Position numbers and translations under genes: made by a program. Shown here one piece after another: positions 29,947 to 38,606 of a stretch of 38,766 bases of DNA (positions are counted from its first letter, which is position 1; each line of letters starts with the position of its first letter). Source of the DNA: Bartonella fuyuanensis (GTDB taxonomy: Bacteria; Pseudomonadota; Alphaproteobacteria; Rhizobiales; Rhizobiaceae); the NCBI RefSeq assembly GCF_014197255.1, contig NZ_JACIFE010000015.1, forward strand, positions 1 through 38,766, written 5' to 3'. The notes beneath the pieces are model-generated. The model searched no databases. It was not told the origin of the DNA and worked only from the letters and a program-made list of their open reading frames with translations.

Positions 29947-31122
29947 ATGCATGATCAATCTGTATTCATCACTGGTATAGGTCTTATAAGCTCTCTGGGA
30001 GAGGGGACTGATCAACATTGGAATCTCTTAAATGATCCAATCCGCACACCAAATCTAGATTGTACAACTTTTTCTCCATATACGGTTCATAAATTACCTA
30101 AAGTTGATTGGAGTTTACAAATTCCTAAAAAAAGTGATCAACGACAAATGGGAACATGGCAACGTCTTGGTACCTATGCGGCTGGCCTTGCTCTTGATGA
30201 TGCTGGAATGAAAAATAATAAACAATTCACTTCGACAATGGATATGATAGTAGCAGCAAGTGGAGGAGAGCGTGATATTACTGTTGATACACAGATTCTT
30301 TCTAAAGCGCGCACAGTCACCGACCATGCTTCTATGCTAAATATTGCCCTTTCAACAGAACTTCGTCCAACATTATTTTTGGCACAACTTTCAAACCTTC
30401 TAGCAGGAAACATTTCAATTGTTCATAAAGTTACTGGATCATCTCGCACATTTATGGGAGAAGAAGGTAGTGGGCTCTCTGCACTTCAAATTGCTGTAGC
30501 CCGTATTAAATCAGGACAAAGCACCCATGCTCTTGTAGGAAGTTCCTATAATGCACAAAGTTATGATATGTTGTTGACGCATGAGCTTGGTGGTCTTTTA
30601 ACCCATAATGGTTGGAGTCCAGTGTGGGATCGTAAAATTCACCCTGGTGGTGGTCTTATAACCGGCTCGGGTGGTATTTTCTTGGTTCTTGAAAGTGGAG
30701 AACATGCGAGAGAGCGTAAAGCACGTGCTTATGCTGAAATTAACCAAATCGTTACAGACCAAACAGATAGAACCAAAACTCCACTTAAGGAGTCAATTGC
30801 AACAATGTTAAAAACTGTGAACGCTAAATCTTCCTTAGCCATTTCAGCAGCCTCTGGTGCTCACGAAGTAACAAAAGCAGAACGAAATGCTCTTGATGAT
30901 GCTGATTTATCTTACCGAGGTATTACAACATTATTTGGCTATATGCGAGAAGCACAACTTCCTCTGGCACTTGCCCTTGCAGCACTTTCAATCGAAAAAA
31001 GATACTGTTTTCCAGTGTTAAGTCCTCATGAAAAACCTTTTTCTAAAGAAGTACGTGAAATATTTGTTACAACTATTGGTATAAAAAGAGCTGAAGGTAT
31101 CGTCCGTCTTACAGCTGTTTAA
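29947..31122 (+). CDS. catalytically degenerate beta-ketoacyl-ACP synthase (FabF2XL type, chain-length-factor-like)
   Basis: A 391-residue thiolase-fold protein that begins like FabF (VFITGIGLISSLGEG). It keeps the fold landmarks (GGLITGSGGIFLVLESGEHA) but has lost every catalytic residue: the nucleophile region reads VTGSSRTFMG with serine where Cys belongs (S165), the first histidine motif NAHGTST is replaced by SAASGAHE, and the second (KSxxGHTxxAAG) by TTLFGYMREAQL. Only two cysteines remain, far from the active site. The intact neighbour at 31138 suggests a heterodimer, as in KS-alpha/KS-beta (chain length factor) pairs of type II polyketide synthases. It corresponds in position to fabF2XL of Rhizobium. 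A role in setting chain length is inference. Confidence 0.8.
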   Translation: MHDQSVFITGIGLISSLGEGTDQHWNLLNDPIRTPNLDCTTFSPYTVHKLPKVDWSLQIPKKSDQRQMGTWQRLGTYAAGLALDDAGMKNNKQFTSTMDMIVAASGGERDITVDTQILSKARTVTDHASMLNIALSTELRPTLFLAQLSNLLAGNISIVHKVTGSSRTFMGEEGSGLSALQIAVARIKSGQSTHALVGSSYNAQSYDMLLTHELGGLLTHNGWSPVWDRKIHPGGGLITGSGGIFLVLESGEHARERKARAYAEINQIVTDQTDRTKTPLKESIATMLKTVNAKSSLAISAASGAHEVTKAERNALDDADLSYRGITTLFGYMREAQLPLALALAALSIEKRYCFPVLSPHEKPFSKEVREIFVTTIGIKRAEGIVRLTAV

Positions 31123-31137
31123 AGGGGAATTTCTATA

Positions 31138-32412
31138 GTGAAATATTATGATCATTTTGGGCGTCCACTTGTAGCCATAACTGGAGCAGGCATTGTTACA
31201 TCACTAGGACAAGGAAAACATGATAATTGGCAAAAATTAGTAAGTGGTGTAAGCGGAATCCACAAAATAACACGTTTTCCTATTGAGGGATTAAATACAT
31301 ATATTGCTGGAACAATTGATTTTCTTACGGAAAGCACGCTTGGAGCTTCAGCTCTCTCTGAAAAGCTTGCACATCTCGCAGCTGAAGAAGCTTTAGAACA
31401 AGCTGCTATTGATAAAACAAATTTTAATGGACCACTTTTTCTAGCTGCTCCTCCTGTTGAACTTGAGTGGAAAGCACGTTTCAATCTCGATCAAGAAGAA
31501 AAATTCAATGGTGAGTCTTCTTATGCACAACTTCTTAAAATCTGTAAGCATAAACTCCATGAAGCACTTTTTGAAACGACACAATTTGGCGCAATTGCAG
31601 AAAAACTTCAAAAAACATTTGGCACAAAAGGACTTCCTGTTACACTTTCCACTGCTTGCGCATCTGGTGCAACAGCAATTCAATTAGGTGTTGAGTCTAT
31701 TCGACGCGGAGAGACAAATCGTGCTCTCACAATTGCGACAGATGGATCAGTTTCAGCAGAATCTTTGATCCGCTTTTCGTTACTCTCTGCTCTTTCAACT
31801 CAGAATGATCCTGCAGAAAAAGCAGCAAAACCTTTTAGTCGTGATCGAAATGGATTTGTTATGGCAGAAGGTTCAGGCGCTCTTGTTCTTGAATCTCTTC
31901 AAAGCGCATTAAGCCGTAATGCTACAGTTTTAGGAATTTTAGCTGGTTGCGGAGAAACTGCCGATGATTTTCACCGTACACGTTCAAAACCTGATGCCTC
32001 ACCAGCAATTGAATCCGTTCGTAAAGCCTTAAATGATGCGGAAATCACCATCCATGAAATTGATTATATTAACGCACATGGAACCTCAACACCTGAAAAT
32101 GAGAAAATGGAATATCTTGCATTATCAACAGTTTTCGGTGATCTTTTAGAGCATATTCCAGTTTCTTCCAATAAATCAATGATTGGGCATACATTAACTG
32201 CTGCTGGTGCAATAGAAGCTGTTTTTTCGCTTTTAACCATTCAATCGGGAATCCTTCCACCTACAATAAATTATGATAATCCTGACCCTGCTATTCCTTT
32301 AGATGTTGTCCCTCATCATAGCCGTAAAGCCTATGTCAATGCGGTTTTATCAAACTCATTTGGATTTGGTGGTCAAAATATGAGTCTTGTTATCACAGCA
32401 TATAAAGGATAA
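31138..32412 (+). CDS. beta-ketoacyl-ACP synthase II for very-long-chain fatty acid (FabF1XL type)
   Basis: A complete KAS II enzyme of 424 residues that should elongate acyl-AcpXL. The triad is intact: C174 in STACASGATA, H314 in NAHGTSTPENE and H351 in KSMIGHTLTAAG. The start is GTG at 31138 with AAAGGGGA 9-13 nt upstream, beginning just after the stop of the degenerate partner gene (15 bp gap). An insertion around residues 95-145 (FNLDQEEKFNGESSYAQLL) compared with housekeeping FabF marks the lipid A branch. Position and motifs match fabF1XL of the Rhizobium acpXL cluster. Confidence 0.9.
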   Translation: MKYYDHFGRPLVAITGAGIVTSLGQGKHDNWQKLVSGVSGIHKITRFPIEGLNTYIAGTIDFLTESTLGASALSEKLAHLAAEEALEQAAIDKTNFNGPLFLAAPPVELEWKARFNLDQEEKFNGESSYAQLLKICKHKLHEALFETTQFGAIAEKLQKTFGTKGLPVTLSTACASGATAIQLGVESIRRGETNRALTIATDGSVSAESLIRFSLLSALSTQNDPAEKAAKPFSRDRNGFVMAEGSGALVLESLQSALSRNATVLGILAGCGETADDFHRTRSKPDASPAIESVRKALNDAEITIHEIDYINAHGTSTPENEKMEYLALSTVFGDLLEHIPVSSNKSMIGHTLTAAGAIEAVFSLLTIQSGILPPTINYDNPDPAIPLDVVPHHSRKAYVNAVLSNSFGFGGQNMSLVITAYKG

Positions 32413-32469
32413 TCTTTTCTATATAAAATTTTAACGCTAATCTAATAACATATTTAAAAAGGGATGATA

Positions 32470-33498
32470 ATGCGTGCCCTGCAACTCTTCAATAATCGTC
32501 AGCTTAAAATCACCAATATTTCTCCGCCATCCTCACCGTATCCAGGTGAAGTCACTGTGCGGATAAAAGCTGTTGCTCTTAATCATATTGATGTTTGGGG
32601 ATGGCGTGGCATGGCCTTTGCAAAAAGAAAAATGCCACTTATCATTGGTGCAGAAGCTTCTGGTGAGGTTATCCAACTAGGAGATAGCGTTGAACATCTC
32701 CAACTCGGACAGATTGTCTCAATTTATGGTGCACAAACCTGCGGAGTCTGTCAAGCTTGCCAAGAAGGACGAGACAATCTTTGCCATCATGTAAAGGGAG
32801 TTTACGGTTTTCATCTTGATGGATTTGCTTGTGAGCTTGTTAATTTGCCAGCACGTTTATTGGTTCCATCACCTCCCCAATGCAATGAATTGCAAGCAGC
32901 TGTTGCTCCAATTACTTTTGGTACCGTAGAACATATGCTTTTCGATAACGCAAAACTACAAGCAGGAGAAACAATCCTAATCCAGGCCGGTGGTTCAGGT
33001 ATTGGCTCTGCAGCCATTCAACTTGCAAAACAGATGGGGTGTACAGTTATCACGACTGTAGGTTCAGATGAAAAAATTGCAAAAGTACACGCTCTTGGAG
33101 CAGATCATGTGATTAATTATCGTAAAAATCGTTTTGAAGGTGTAGTGCGTAAATTAACTCAAAAAAAAGGTGTCGATGTTGTTTTTGAGCATGTTGGTGT
33201 GGATACATGGAACGGTTCTCTGTTGTGTATGAAAAAAGGAGCTCGTTTAGTTACGTGCGGTTCTACCTCTGGTGTTTCTGCACCACTAAATCTCATGCAA
33301 TTATTCCAGCAACAACTTAAAATATTCGGTTCATTTGGCTGTCGGATTGAAAATATGAAAAATGCCATGCAAAAAATGGCACAAAAAATCGTATATCCTG
33401 TCATTGATACAATTGTTGGTCTTGATGAAATCGATGTCGCCCTAAAACGAATGGAGAATCGTAATGTTTTGGGCAAAATTATTCTTAAAATAGATTAA
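32470..33498 (+). CDS. MDR-family alcohol dehydrogenase-like oxidoreductase of the acpXL cluster
   Basis: A 342-residue medium-chain dehydrogenase/reductase. The cofactor fold is present (GGSGIGSAAIQLAKQMGCTVITT), as is the structural zinc lobe with four cysteines (CGVCQACQEGRDNLC). The catalytic zinc site is not: the usual cysteine position reads NHIDVWGWRG and GHE is replaced by GAEASGEV. It corresponds to adh2XL in Rhizobium, where the step is unproven; an enoyl reduction like that of quinone oxidoreductase relatives would fit the elongation cycle. The start at ATG 32470 is chosen because GGG lies 6 nt upstream; ATG 32464 has no spacing. It ends 3 nt before lpxXL. Confidence 0.85.
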   Translation: MRALQLFNNRQLKITNISPPSSPYPGEVTVRIKAVALNHIDVWGWRGMAFAKRKMPLIIGAEASGEVIQLGDSVEHLQLGQIVSIYGAQTCGVCQACQEGRDNLCHHVKGVYGFHLDGFACELVNLPARLLVPSPPQCNELQAAVAPITFGTVEHMLFDNAKLQAGETILIQAGGSGIGSAAIQLAKQMGCTVITTVGSDEKIAKVHALGADHVINYRKNRFEGVVRKLTQKKGVDVVFEHVGVDTWNGSLLCMKKGARLVTCGSTSGVSAPLNLMQLFQQQLKIFGSFGCRIENMKNAMQKMAQKIVYPVIDTIVGLDEIDVALKRMENRNVLGKIILKID

Positions 33499-33501
33499 AT
33501 C

Positions 33502-34434
33502 ATGATGAAACGTTCTCTTAAAAATTTTGTATATCATATTAAAGTTATAACTAAAAAAATATCTTATTGGTTATGGGCATATTTGCTCATTGGTTCTTTA
33601 TTTATTCTAAAATGCTTTCCAGCAAACCTAGGAATTTCTTTTTTTTCTTGGTTGGCAAAGAAAATCGGCCCGCATGTATATCGTCATCAAATCACACTTG
33701 CAAACCTTAGGAGGGCCTATCCAGAAAAAACAGAGAAAGAACTTCATGCGATTGCAATAGAAATGTGGGAAAATGTAGGACGTTTCTTGGCTGAATATAT
33801 TTTCCTTGATAAAATCTTTGACTTTGATCCTCATTCGGACGAACCAGGTTTCATTGAAGTTAAAGGAACTGAAATCTTTGAACAGTTAAAAAGTGAAAAA
33901 AAACCCCATATTTTTTTCACAGCGCATACTGGAAATTTTGAACTTCTTCCTATTTGTGCTCAAAGTTTTGGTTTGAGTATTACAGTTTTATATAGACCAC
34001 CCAACAATCCTTATATTGCTAAATGCATTCTTAAAATACGACAAACTTCTATGGGACATCTTATTCCCTCCAAAGCCGGTGCGGCATGGGCATTAGCAGC
34101 TAAATTAGCAGAAGGAGAAAATATTGGCATGCTTGTTGATCAAAAATTTCATCGCGGTATCATGGGAACATTTTTTAACCGACAACTTAAAACAAACCCC
34201 TTAATTATAAAGCTCGCTCGACAATATAACTGTGATATTTATCCAGCACGTTGCATTCGTTTGCCTGGGGGACGTCATCGTTTAGAATTATATGAACGTG
34301 TAGAACTTCCACGTAATGAAAAAAATGATATTGATATAGCTGCTTCTACGCAAAAATTAAATGATATTGTCGAAGCTTGGGTCCGTGAATATCCTGGACA
34401 ATGGATGTGGTTACATAGACGTTGGGACATTTAA
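33502..34434 (+). CDS. lpxXL: lipid A very-long-chain acyltransferase LpxXL
   Basis: Transfers the 26-28-carbon hydroxy acyl chain from AcpXL to lipid A at the inner membrane. It is a 310-residue member of the LpxL/HtrB family with one N-terminal hydrophobic segment (about 25-45, WLWAYLLIGSLFILKC), the catalytic HX4E motif (H142, E147 in HTGNFE) and the later GENIGMLVDQKFHRGIMGTFF and PGQWMWLHRRW segments. It begins 3 nt after the dehydrogenase stop and closes the operon. Bartonella lipid A is known to carry such a long chain, which lowers its endotoxic activity, so this operon matters for stealth infection. Confidence 0.95.
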   Translation: MMKRSLKNFVYHIKVITKKISYWLWAYLLIGSLFILKCFPANLGISFFSWLAKKIGPHVYRHQITLANLRRAYPEKTEKELHAIAIEMWENVGRFLAEYIFLDKIFDFDPHSDEPGFIEVKGTEIFEQLKSEKKPHIFFTAHTGNFELLPICAQSFGLSITVLYRPPNNPYIAKCILKIRQTSMGHLIPSKAGAAWALAAKLAEGENIGMLVDQKFHRGIMGTFFNRQLKTNPLIIKLARQYNCDIYPARCIRLPGGRHRLELYERVELPRNEKNDIDIAASTQKLNDIVEAWVREYPGQWMWLHRRWDI

Positions 34435-34442
34435 CATAAGCT

Positions 34443-34562
34443 CTATTTCCGATAGAAGAAGTGCAAGCGTTAACCTCAAAAGATATCAACGATTTCATTG
34501 CAATTACTGCTACATTACGAAATCATGATAATAATTATATCTGGTATAAAACAGATTTTTGA
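34443..34562 (+). pseudogene. short open frame after lpxXL, possible gene remnant
   Basis: A 39-codon frame between the convergent lpxXL and erpA genes reads FPIEEVQALTSKDINDFIAIT...YIWYKTDF and ends in TGA 34560-34562. The composition is protein-like, but there is no ATG; the only candidate start is a GTG at 34461 without a ribosome binding site. It is probably a decayed gene or chance. I do not recognise it. Confidence 0.2.
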
Positions 34563-34624
34563 ATCCCTTATGCCAAGAAAACAAGCCCTTTTTAAAATTA
34601 CTCAATTACAATTTTACTATAAAT

Positions 34625-34993
34625 TCAATTTGTTTTATATTGCTCCTGTATAGCAGGACGAAGTTCTACAGATTCACCACACCCACATGCTGAAACCTGA
34701 TTAGGATTTTTAAAGACAAAACCAGAACGAAGCACTGTCACTTCATAATCTAGCTGTGTTCCTAATAAAAACAATACCGCATCATGTGCTATAAAAACAC
34801 GAGCTCCATTTACTTCAACAACATCCCCATCTATCTTCTCTTCTTTGACAAGAGTAATTGTATACTCCATTCCCGCACAACCGCCCTTTTTGATACCAAT
34901 AAGAATACCTCGCGCATTGTTTGCAGCCATAATTGCTTTAATACGATCCACTGCTGCTTGCGTTAAATTTATTACCGAAAAACGGCTCATCAT
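34625..34993 (-). CDS. erpA: HesB/IscA/ErpA-type iron-sulfur insertion protein
   Basis: An A-type carrier that hands Fe-S clusters to target proteins. It has 122 residues with three conserved cysteines: C39 (KKGGCAGMEY) and C103 and C105 (SACGCGES), and the beta-sandwich pattern between them (VFIAHDAVLFLLGTQLDYEV). The spacing fits the family exactly. Two adjacent ATG codons (34993 and 34990) are possible starts. It could equally be called sufA or iscA; in Rhizobiales the solitary copy next to dgt or argS is usually named erpA. Those neighbours are absent here. Confidence 0.9.
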   Translation of the reverse strand: MMSRFSVINLTQAAVDRIKAIMAANNARGILIGIKKGGCAGMEYTITLVKEEKIDGDVVEVNGARVFIAHDAVLFLLGTQLDYEVTVLRSGFVFKNPNQVSACGCGESVELRPAIQEQYKTN

Positions 34994-35513
34994 TTACTCT
35001 TTTCTTGACTCTATAGACCCTTTAAGCATTCTTATTCTATCTGATATTTTAGAAAAAAATAACAAGACATAAATTAAAATACCTTAATCTTTTTATTAGA
35101 ACAAAATCCATACCGTTAAAATAAGATTTATAATCGTGCAATTTAGAATTTAAAATTTTTTGTCCACATAAAATATAAAATACCTCTTTTTGAAAAGATT
35201 CATCTTTAAAAAAAACTACCAATTAGATAAAGAAAATAAACCTCTCACATTTATATGCTTCCCTCCTTCCTCAATCCATAGCCCTAAGATCACAAATCTT
35301 ACCCCTTCACAATCTGCAAAAGAAGTTAAATGTATAGATTTATTCATTATAGAGTTAAAATTTTGATGATATCAAAGAACTTTACAAATTCGTTACTTAT
35401 CTTAAATTAACAACAAAATATTAACACGCAGAGCGTAGGAGCGTTTTGGATTTTATCCTGTTTATTTTTTTCTTGCCTTTAAAGCAACAGTCATTTAATC
35501 GTTTTATACAACT
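34994..35513. other. 520 bp intergenic region, no gene seen
   Basis: AT-rich spacer between erpA and tRNA-Pro. No open frame, inverted repeat or recognisable fragment stood out. It should hold the erpA promoter at its left edge and the tRNA promoter at its right; no well-spaced -35/-10 pair could be assigned with confidence. Confidence 0.4.
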
Positions 35514-35590
<77 letters not shown>

Positions 35591-35712
35591 TTTTTGAAAT
35601 GTTCTTAAAATAAAAAAACAAGCTTACTTTGAAATAAAATTATTATGCATTTCAATTACACATGTAAGTTGTTCCGTTAAAATAATTTTCTTTTTTACAA
35701 TAGCACAAATGA

Positions 35713-35750
35713 AACGCGAGACTTTTTGCCTCGCGTTATTTTATTTTTAA
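35713..35750 (+). terminator. intrinsic terminator between tRNA-Pro and hsp20
   Basis: AACGCGAG (35713-35720) pairs perfectly with CTCGCGTT (35730-35737) around a 9 nt loop rich in T, followed by ATTTTATTTTT. It would terminate plus-strand transcripts from the tRNA. On the minus strand it lies downstream of hsp20 and may serve that gene too, with a poorer T-run. Confidence 0.8.
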
Positions 35751-35793
35751 AAAAATTTATAATTATTTTGTGCTCATATTTTCTAAATTTTCT

Positions 35794-36261
35794 TTACTCA
35801 ATAACATCGCTGTTATTATTTTTTGTATTGGATTGTGATGTCTGCACAGTTATCTTTTTGGGTTTTAATTCAGCTGGCATTTCCCTTTTAAGCTGAATAT
35901 GAAGAAGCCCATCTCCAAGTTCTGCTCCAATAACCTTAACATGATCAGCCAAATGAAAACGCCGTTCAAAAGCACGCGAAGCAATACCTCGATAAAGAAA
36001 TTCTCGTTCTTCATTGTCATTTTCAGGTTTTCTGTCCCCTTTCACAATCAGCTGGTTACAATGTGTTTCAATATCAATTTCATCTTGAGAAAAACCAGCA
36101 ACAGCCATAGAAATTCTATAAGAATCTTCAGTTAAACGCTCAATATTATAGGGGGGATAAGAAGACAACTCATCTGGTTGTGTTCTAGAATCAAACCAGT
36201 TTAAAAGATGATCAAAACCTACTGTAGAACGATAAAATGGTGAAAAATCTACTTGACGCAT
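35794..36261 (-). CDS. small heat shock protein, Hsp20/IbpA family
   Basis: An ATP-independent holdase chaperone, 155 residues. The alpha-crystallin domain spans about 38-130: PPYNIERLTEDSYRISMAVAGFSQDEIDIE, the strand LIVKGDRK, the FLYRGIASRAFERRFHLADHVKV segment typical of IbpA-type proteins, and the C-terminal LKPKKITVQ anchor. The A-x-G-x-L-type motif appears as AELGDGLLHIQL. It belongs to the class A rhizobial small heat shock proteins. AGGAGGG lies 7 nt before the ATG inside a possible hairpin (see the leader). It is a single gene convergent with tRNA-Pro. Confidence 0.93.
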   Translation of the reverse strand: MRQVDFSPFYRSTVGFDHLLNWFDSRTQPDELSSYPPYNIERLTEDSYRISMAVAGFSQDEIDIETHCNQLIVKGDRKPENDNEEREFLYRGIASRAFERRFHLADHVKVIGAELGDGLLHIQLKREMPAELKPKKITVQTSQSNTKNNNSDVIE

Positions 36262-36345
36262 AATATTGCCCTCCTCTAGAGCGACTGAAATTTATAATTG
36301 ATTCACAAAGTTTCCAACCGGCAAACTTACTTGTGAACCCGTAGT
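36262..36345 (-). promoter_or_regulatory. structured hsp20 leader, ROSE-like RNA thermometer candidate
   Basis: The minus-strand leader can form two hairpins. The upstream one is strong: TTCACAA/TTGTGAA (plus-strand arms 36302-36308 and 36331-36337) with AGTTT/AAACT inside. The second, next to the start codon, can pair GCTC with GGGC around the Shine-Dalgarno AGGAGGG (36269-36275), so the ribosome site is partly hidden in a short, easily melted stem. TCGCT just before it matches the U-Y-G-C-U anti-SD motif of ROSE elements, the known RNA thermometers of rhizobial hsp20 genes. The 3' stem is short, so the match is moderate. Confidence 0.45.
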
Positions 36346-36541
36346 CCCATAATGGCAACCACATTATATTATTTGGTAATCGTTTTTCCTCATTTCAACT
36401 CTTTTGTCTTTGAATTGACAAAAACTATTTAAAAAGAAATATACCCCTTTCTTAATTCTTCTTCCTTATTACATAAATATCAATAGTTCTCTCATGACCT
36501 CATGTTGCACTAAGTTGTAAATATACTGTAAAGGGTATCAA

Positions 36542-37453
36542 TTGAAACCACCACTTTATCGCATAGACTGGGAGTCTACTCCTTCGAATATTCATTATAG
36601 CTCTTTTAAAATAGCAATAGATCGCGAAATTCGTTTTGCAATAACATATCCTGAAGTGAAAAAATCTAAGGGAACAATTGTTATTCTCGAAAACTATGCA
36701 AGTACTTTAGAAAAATATTTTTTACCAATAAATGAAATTTCTAAACGTGGTTTCCATACGGCAATATTTGATTGGTTTAATCAAGAAAAAATATCCTTCA
36801 AGACAAGAAAACTAAACCGACGTTATTATTTTGATATAAATAATGATATTAATGACTTATATGAATTTCTTAAAAATGTTGTTTATCCTAATTGCCCACC
36901 ACCTTACTCTTTGTTAGCTTATGGCATAGGTGGACTGATAGCACTTAGTGGATTAGATTTCATTAACTATAAGTTTAATAGATTGCTCTGTGTTTCTCCT
37001 CTTTTTGCTCCATTCGGCAACAAAACGAATGGCTTTCAACATAAATTAACCCAATTTTTTTCTGATATAGGTCTTGGCTTCATACCAGTGAAAAATGGGA
37101 AAAAATTAAAAAAAATAGAGAAAAAAAATACACAATTGAGACACAATCGTAAAGCGCCATCTCCTTTTATTCCCCCTCTAACATCCCAATGGATAGCATC
37201 GGTATTTAATGCAATTGAGTCTGTGAAGAAAAACCTATTCCATAGGCATTTACAAATCCCAATACTATTTATTCTTGCCAATCAAAACAATATCGCAAAT
37301 AATATTGAAGTACGGAAACTATGCCAACACACACGTTTGACAGAAAATATCACTATTACAGGTGCTGAACTTGATACAATTATGGATAAAGAAGATTATA
37401 AAAAGCAATTTTGGGCTGCATTTGACGCATTTATCCCCAATAATGTATTGTAA
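36542..37453 (+). CDS. alpha/beta-hydrolase fold protein, lysophospholipase L2-like, active site lost
   Basis: A 303-residue protein that aligns by eye with the rhizobial PldB-like family (opening RFAITYPEVKKSKGTIVILENYASTLEKYF; YELLKN-type helix; LLAYGIGGLIAL at the nucleophile elbow). All three catalytic positions differ from the family: the elbow GHSMGG reads AYGIGG, with glycine at residue 128 in place of serine; the acid position in the strand ILANQNN is Asn (about 249); and the histidine motif G-A-x-H-E reads GAELDT with Leu at 277. It is therefore probably not a hydrolase. The frame is intact over its full length. The start is TTG 36542, with AAGGG (36531-36535) 6 nt upstream. It lies alone between hsp20 and cpdR. 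Confidence 0.75.
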   Translation: MKPPLYRIDWESTPSNIHYSSFKIAIDREIRFAITYPEVKKSKGTIVILENYASTLEKYFLPINEISKRGFHTAIFDWFNQEKISFKTRKLNRRYYFDINNDINDLYEFLKNVVYPNCPPPYSLLAYGIGGLIALSGLDFINYKFNRLLCVSPLFAPFGNKTNGFQHKLTQFFSDIGLGFIPVKNGKKLKKIEKKNTQLRHNRKAPSPFIPPLTSQWIASVFNAIESVKKNLFHRHLQIPILFILANQNNIANNIEVRKLCQHTRLTENITITGAELDTIMDKEDYKKQFWAAFDAFIPNNVL

Positions 37454-38070
37454 AATAGCGCTCGGCTTTAATTTCTACTCCACCCTATCCAAAACAAAGA
37501 TTTTTATACTAAAAACACCAGTCTATAAATACTTCCTACGGAGTCAATGCTTATTTTTAAATCATTCATATGATTCGTTTTAGAGACTCTAATATGCACA
37601 ATGCAAGACATAATCTAAATATTTATTACATCCTCTAACAAAAACACTTAAATAGGCAAATAATATTATTTAATAAAAATAGATATGATTAAATCGCCTT
37701 AAGATAATTAATATTTGTAAATAGAATATAAAAATTCTAATTTACAGTATAATTCATAATATTATTTTAATTTTCCACTCCAAATATTCTCTATAGTAAT
37801 GATTTTTATAAGTTTTTAATAAAATTCTGATAAAAAATAATGCTGAATCAACTTAAAATATTTTGTTAATCCCTCCTTTTTAAAATCACATACATTTCAA
37901 ATTTAACCAACTCACAACAAATATGCTGTATTCTGAATTAAAAGCTTAAAAATTAACCATTTTGCCATTCATTTCAATTATGAGTATTTTACCACCTTTT
38001 TTGTAAATACTCTATATTGTATAATTGATGCTACAAAAACCCTGACAAATGGAGCGATTGGAACATAATC
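37454..38070. other. 617 bp intergenic region, no gene seen
   Basis: AT-rich spacer between the hydrolase-like gene and cpdR. No coding frame of note is present. TATAAT occurs at 38020-38025 but without a -35 at the correct distance. TTAA tetramers cluster near 37935-37960 (spacings of 3, 4 and 11), none with the 7 nt spacing of a CtrA site. cpdR transcription should start in the right part. Confidence 0.4.
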
Positions 38071-38433
38071 ATGAAACGAATCCTGCTCGCAGAAGATGAT
38101 AACGATATGCGTCGCTTTCTAGTAAAGGCCTTAGAACGTGCAGGCTACGAAGTTGCTGATTTCGACAATGGTATTAGCGCATATGAACGTTTACAGGAAG
38201 AACCATTTTCCCTTCTCCTTACTGACATTGTGATGCCTGAGATGGACGGAATCGAACTCGCACGACGTGCTACTGAAATTGATCCTGATTTACGAATAAT
38301 GTTTATTACAGGTTTTGCAGCAGTTGCGCTTAATTCAAATAATAATGCCCTTCCTGATGCAAAAGTGCTCTCTAAACCATTTCACTTACGCGAGCTTGTA
38401 AATGAAGTTGAAAAAATTCTTATAGCTGCTTGA
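38071..38433 (+). CDS. cpdR: response regulator CpdR
   Basis: A single-domain receiver (120 residues) that, when unphosphorylated, directs ClpXP to the cell pole for degradation of cell-cycle regulators including CtrA in alphaproteobacteria. The acidic pocket D9-D10, the phosphoacceptor D52 (LLTDIVMPEMDG), the T in MFITGFAA and K in LSKPFH are all there; the sequence KRILLAEDDNDMRRFLVKALERAGYEV is highly typical of CpdR. No output domain follows. The next feature is tRNA-Val, the order seen in other Rhizobiales. Its kinase pathway (CckA-ChpT) is not in this window. A GGA-type site precedes the ATG. Confidence 0.96.
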   Translation: MKRILLAEDDNDMRRFLVKALERAGYEVADFDNGISAYERLQEEPFSLLLTDIVMPEMDGIELARRATEIDPDLRIMFITGFAAVALNSNNNALPDAKVLSKPFHLRELVNEVEKILIAA

Positions 38434-38531
38434 AAGAATATTTTTTCAAATTATTCGTATATAGTAAAAGAGAAAATGAAATTAAATATTGACGTTTATG
38501 ATCCTATATGGTGTATGCAACATCAATGAAT

Positions 38532-38606
<75 letters not shown>

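Noticed and set aside
37940..37965. Possible CtrA binding site upstream of cpdR
   Set aside because: TTAA tetramers are present but separated by 3, 4 or 11 nt; the CtrA consensus needs 7 nt. In DNA this AT-rich, TTAA is frequent by chance.
38001..38025. TTGTAA ... TATAAT promoter for cpdR
   Set aside because: The spacer is only 13 nt, too short for a sigma70 promoter, and no better -35 is placed 16-18 nt upstream of TATAAT.
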